Of a stretch of DNA of 64,000 nt, positions 61,126 through 64,000 are shown in pieces. Under the pieces are notes generated by a model that searched no databases, was not told where the DNA came from, and was given only the letters and a program-made list of their open reading frames with translations. Position 1 is the stretch's first letter; each line of letters opens with the position of its first letter. This DNA is from JAEUIE01 sp047602475. GTDB taxonomy: Bacteria > Planctomycetota > Planctomycetia > Gemmatales > HRBIN36. The DNA is taken from the NCBI GenBank assembly GCA_047602475.1, contig JASGHE010000003.1, positions 682,001 to 746,000 of the forward strand. The letters run 5' to 3'. A program made the position numbers and the translations under genes.

Positions 61126-62691
61126 ATGCCCATCCGCACTCGCTTCGCTCCCAGCCCCACCGGTTACCTCCATATCGGTGGTGTCCGTACGGCATTGTTC
61201 AACTGGCTCTTCACCCGGGGAAAAGGCGGGCAGTTCATTCTCCGCATCGATGATACCGATTCGGACCGCAACCAGGCTGAGGCGCTGCTGCCCATTCTCG
61301 ATGGCTTCCGCTGGCTCGGTCTCAACTGGGATGAAGGCCCCACCCTTGATGGCACCGGCAGCGTCGGGCCGCATGCTCCCTACTTCCAGTCGAAGCGAAA
61401 TCATCTCTATGTCGAAGCGGCCATGAAGCTGCTCCACAGCGGGCATGCCTACCCCGACATGATGACGAAAGAACAGATCGATGCTGACCGCAAGGCTGCG
61501 GAAGCAGCCAAGAAGGCTTATGTTCATCGGGGGCCGAACCGGGACTTATCCGCAGAAGAGAACGTCAAGCAGTACCAGGCGACCCCCAAGGCCTTGCGAC
61601 TGAAGGTGCCATTGGGCCAGACGGTGGTGATTGACGATCTGATCCGTGGCAGGGTCGAGTTTCAGACGGATCTGATCGGCGATCCGGTCATCCTGCGTGC
61701 TCCCGATCCTGATGGCACCTGCCGGGCGCTTTATAACTTTGCCACGGTCGTCGATGATGTGGCAATGGAGATTACCCATGTGATCAGGGCGGCGGAGCAT
61801 CTCTCGAACACCCCCGTGCAGGCGCTGGCCTATCAGGCGCTTGGTTCCAAGGTGCCCCAGTTCGCTCACGTGCCGGTCGTCAACTACAAAGGCGACAAGA
61901 TGAGCAAGCGGAAGCTGCCTCCGCTCACCAAGGATGAACTGGCCAAGCTCAAGAGCCTGGGATGGAGCGACGAGCAGATCAAGGCTCGCACTGATTTGAA
62001 CATCGCCACCGTTGCCTACTACCGGGAGCTTGGCTACCTGCCCGCTGCACTGGTCAACTATCTCGGTCGGCTTGGCTGGTCGCTCGATGACAAGACTGAG
62101 TTCATTCCGCTGCCAGAGATGATCGCCCACTTCGGCCTGGACCGGGTCAACAACGCTCCCGGCAACTTCGATCAGGACAAGCTCTTCTGGCTGGCCAGCG
62201 AGTACATGAAGCTGCTGCCTCTGGAAGATAAGGTCAACGGGGCGATGCCCTACTTGCAGAAGGCCGGGGTGGTGGGCAAGGAGATTGACGCACCGACCCG
62301 AGCCAAGGTGACCAAGGTCATCGAAGCGTGTGGCGATCGGCTCAAGCTCTTTTCCGATGTGCTGGCCTATGGCGTTTTCTTCTTCAAGAAGCCTGAGTAC
62401 GACATGGCAGCCTTCACCAAGCGAGTGAAGAAGGAAGGCGTGCCGGCGCTGTTGAAGGAGTTCGCTGAGCAGATGAAGGGGCTGCCGAGCTTTGATAAGG
62501 CTGCCTTGGAGCAAAGCCTGCATCAGTTCTGCGAACAAAAGGGCCTCAAGCTGGCGGATATGAACCATGCTCTGCGCGTGGCGACGACGGGTGTACCTGT
62601 AGGTCCGGGGTTGTTCGATTGCCTGGAGATCCTTGGTAAGGATGAAGTGTTAGACCGAGTTGATACGGCGTTGAAGATGGCAAGTTCGTAG
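61126..62691 (+). CDS. gltX: Glutamyl-tRNA synthetase
   Basis: 521 residues, class I synthetase. HIGH-type motif HIGG at 16-19 in APSPTGYLHIGGVRTALF, RIDDTDSDRN (about 40-49), and the KMSKR loop in YKGDKMSKRKLPP (about 257-269). The anticodon-binding helical domain occupies about 340-521. GltX may be discriminating or not; no gatCAB genes are in view to decide. No Shine-Dalgarno is seen before ATG 61126. The stop TAG is the first TAG of a family G repeat. Confidence 0.96.
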   Translation: MPIRTRFAPSPTGYLHIGGVRTALFNWLFTRGKGGQFILRIDDTDSDRNQAEALLPILDGFRWLGLNWDEGPTLDGTGSVGPHAPYFQSKRNHLYVEAAMKLLHSGHAYPDMMTKEQIDADRKAAEAAKKAYVHRGPNRDLSAEENVKQYQATPKALRLKVPLGQTVVIDDLIRGRVEFQTDLIGDPVILRAPDPDGTCRALYNFATVVDDVAMEITHVIRAAEHLSNTPVQALAYQALGSKVPQFAHVPVVNYKGDKMSKRKLPPLTKDELAKLKSLGWSDEQIKARTDLNIATVAYYRELGYLPAALVNYLGRLGWSLDDKTEFIPLPEMIAHFGLDRVNNAPGNFDQDKLFWLASEYMKLLPLEDKVNGAMPYLQKAGVVGKEIDAPTRAKVTKVIEACGDRLKLFSDVLAYGVFFFKKPEYDMAAFTKRVKKEGVPALLKEFAEQMKGLPSFDKAALEQSLHQFCEQKGLKLADMNHALRVATTGVPVGPGLFDCLEILGKDEVLDRVDTALKMASS

Positions 62692-62786
62692 GGCACGCTG
62701 TGCGTGCCTCCCCATCGCTTGTCTCGTTGCTATTTCTTCCTGGAGACTACGTCCTGTCTCTGTGAGGCACGCACAGCGTGCCCTAC
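62688..62786. repeat. Palindromic element, family G
   Basis: GTAGGGCACGCTGTGCGTGC at the left and GCACGCACAGCGTGCCCTAC at the right around a 60-base core. Its left TAG ends gltX and its right TAG (on the minus strand) ends the lipid kinase. Confidence 0.88.
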
Positions 62787-63700
62787 TTGACCGCCACCAC
62801 TCGTAAGGCATCGGGCAGCACGTCTATCGTTACCGGGGTGCTGGCACGCTCTTCTCCATCGCCTTGCACGTGCAGGGGGTGTTTCGTCTCTACCGTGATA
62901 CTCTTTCGTACCGTCCAGAACTTCATGTGGGGTTGTCGGTGGTACTCCCGGCGAAGCAGTCGCCAGGCGACGACGAAGTAGTGCCACCAGGAATGAACGT
63001 CGTAGGCACAAATGTTGACGACGCCGTCGTTCAGGGAAATATCAGGCCCGATGCGGAAGGGGGCGAGGGCGATCTGTCCGCCGTTGGCGATGAAGAGCTG
63101 CACGGCTTTGAAGGAATGTTCCTTGCCATCCATCGTGCAGTTGAAACGAAAGCGATGGGGGGAAAAGAAACGACCGAGGAACGATCGGAAGTAGGCCCAG
63201 CGACCGAACCGTTGTTTGGCTTGTCGGGTGGTGTCACGAATGACTTCAGCATCCAGGCCGATACCGATACGCAGGAAGTAGTAGCGGTCGTTCATCTTCA
63301 TCGCATCAAGCGGCATCGCTTCGGGAAGAGTCGCCAGCAGATGGGCTGCTTCGGTCCAGTCGGCGGGGATGCCCAGCTCTTTGGAGATGGAGTTGGCGGT
63401 GCCGGCGGGGAAGACCCCCAGGCGTAGCTGCTCCCTGGTGCCGGCCAGGATCATGGCGTTGGCGACGAGGGAAATGGTGCCATCGCCACCTGCGGCGATG
63501 ATGAGAGTGGTTCCCTCGGCTGCTGCATTCTGAACCACAGGGATAAGTTCACCTGGGGCAATTCCCTTAGGGAGGGGATGAAAGCTGATACGCCACTCGT
63601 GCTGAACGAAGGTGTTTTGCAGGACACTCTGAACAAGAGCAGCATCCCCAGTGCCAGCGCGGGGATTGAGTAGCACCAGTGCCAGCTTGCGGTTCTCCAT
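62783..63700 (-). CDS. Diacylglycerol-kinase-family lipid kinase
   Basis: 305 residues from ATG 63700; an upstream GTG lies in a repeat. NAD-kinase-like fold: LVLLNPRAGTGDA (about 7-19), the nucleotide-binding AAGGDGTISLVANAM (about 69-83), GVFPAGTANSIS, and the C-terminal beta-sandwich. Resembles BmrU/YegS/DagK-type lipid kinases; the exact lipid (diacylglycerol or sphingoid-like) cannot be told. TATCAT stands 7 bases before the ATG, so a leaderless mRNA is possible. Bracketed by two family G repeats. Confidence 0.85.
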   Translation of the reverse strand: MENRKLALVLLNPRAGTGDAALVQSVLQNTFVQHEWRISFHPLPKGIAPGELIPVVQNAAAEGTTLIIAAGGDGTISLVANAMILAGTREQLRLGVFPAGTANSISKELGIPADWTEAAHLLATLPEAMPLDAMKMNDRYYFLRIGIGLDAEVIRDTTRQAKQRFGRWAYFRSFLGRFFSPHRFRFNCTMDGKEHSFKAVQLFIANGGQIALAPFRIGPDISLNDGVVNICAYDVHSWWHYFVVAWRLLRREYHRQPHMKFWTVRKSITVETKHPLHVQGDGEERASTPVTIDVLPDALRVVAVK

Positions 63701-63721
63701 CTTGTTGATGATAGCGAATTC

Positions 63722-63820
63722 GTAGGGCACGCTGTGCGTGCCTACCCATCGCTTGTCGTATCACCACGATCAACTTGCGAAGTATGCGAATCGTTGTGAG
63801 GCACGCACAGCGTGCCCTAC
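63722..63820. repeat. Palindromic element, family G
   Basis: Same arms as at 62688 with a different core. Its right end supplies the stop codon of the aminotransferase on the minus strand. Confidence 0.88.
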
Positions 63821-64000
63821 CCGAGGATTTGCGTGAGGGCTTCGGTGAGGCGGTCGATGTCGTCGGTGGTGTTGAAGATGCCGGGGCTGACGCGGACGGT
63901 GCCCTTGGGGGCGGTGCCGATGGAACGGTGGATATAGGGGGAGCAGTGCAGGCCGGGGCGGACGGCAATGTCGAAGCTGGTATCGAGGATGGCACCGACA
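63817..64000 (-). CDS. Class V aminotransferase / cysteine desulfurase-like protein, partial (C-terminus only)
   Basis: Only the last 60 codons are visible; the gene runs off the right edge. RPGLHCSPYIHRSIGT and GTVRVSPGIFNTTDDIDRLT are the conserved C-terminal blocks of class V aminotransferases, with Cys in the position used by SufS/IscS-type desulfurases or by isopenicillin-N-epimerase-like members. PLP-dependent. The subfamily cannot be decided from this fragment. Confidence 0.8.
   Translation of the reverse strand, partial: VGAILDTSFDIAVRPGLHCSPYIHRSIGTAPKGTVRVSPGIFNTTDDIDRLTEALTQILG

Noticed and set aside
911..63820. Palindromic elements as CRISPR arrays or insertion sequences
   Set aside because: Copies are dispersed single units, not arrays with regular spacers, and no transposase or cas gene is in the window.

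Overview
The window looks like a chromosomal segment of a planctomycete, most likely of the Gemmatales/Gemmataceae type. This is inferred from gene content, not from a marker phylogeny. The signs are several PEP-CTERM sorting-signal proteins, an ECF sigma factor fused to a membrane-anchored extracellular region, an SHD1-domain protein, a McsA/McsB protein-arginine kinase set, many genes with weak or no Shine-Dalgarno, and a very high density of palindromic intergenic repeats. No rRNA, CRISPR array, phage or recognisable transposase gene was seen; there is one tRNA (Leu, CAG).

Layout. 0-8.3 kb: prmC (runs off the left edge), a type IIA topoisomerase A subunit, a YiiD-type thioesterase, mcsB with two mcsA-like genes, and a RecA/RepA-like ATPase. 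8.4-16 kb: secreted and membrane proteins of unknown role, a methyltransferase, tRNA-Leu, and a divergent pair made of a membrane protein and a GAP1-like protein, both with broken frames. 16-20 kb: a VapBC pair whose toxin carries an amber stop, then the sigma/carrier fusion. 20-27 kb: methyltransferase, GalT-like enzyme, PKD protein, a PEP-CTERM protein, and ahcY preceded by a clear SAH riboswitch with an intrinsic terminator. 27-32.4 kb: an accessory stretch with an FRG-domain protein, PIN-based and HicBA toxin-antitoxin modules, a PEP-CTERM protein and a retropepsin-like protein lacking its catalytic aspartates. 32-41 kb: VOC and TPM-domain proteins, hslVU, rtcA, hemolysin III and an SHD1/beta-propeller protein. 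41-49 kb: nagB plus a PIG-L deacetylase (amino-sugar use), a PhnD-like binding protein, a TolC-like protein, and a histidine kinase/NtrC-type regulator operon. 49-56 kb: methyltransferase, orphan E2-like acyltransferase, ispF, small toxin-antitoxin-like genes, a YkgJ protein, nnrE and acpS. 56-64 kb: a TPR membrane protein, two tandem PEP-CTERM paralogues, gltX, a lipid kinase, and the 3' end of a class V aminotransferase.

The feature that ties the window together is non-coding. About 33 two-hairpin palindromic elements of some ten arm types (labels A-K are mine) sit between genes, roughly one per 2 kb. Their stems differ in sequence but keep pairing, several arm types share the same hairpin-tip word, and some elements supply the stop codon of the upstream gene or a -10-like box for the downstream gene. 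A second class, imperfect heptanucleotide tandem repeats of many different words, lies in other gaps and runs into coding sequence in two places. Eight reading-frame breaks in seven genes, seven of the same +1 class, point either to assembly indels or to something worth testing.
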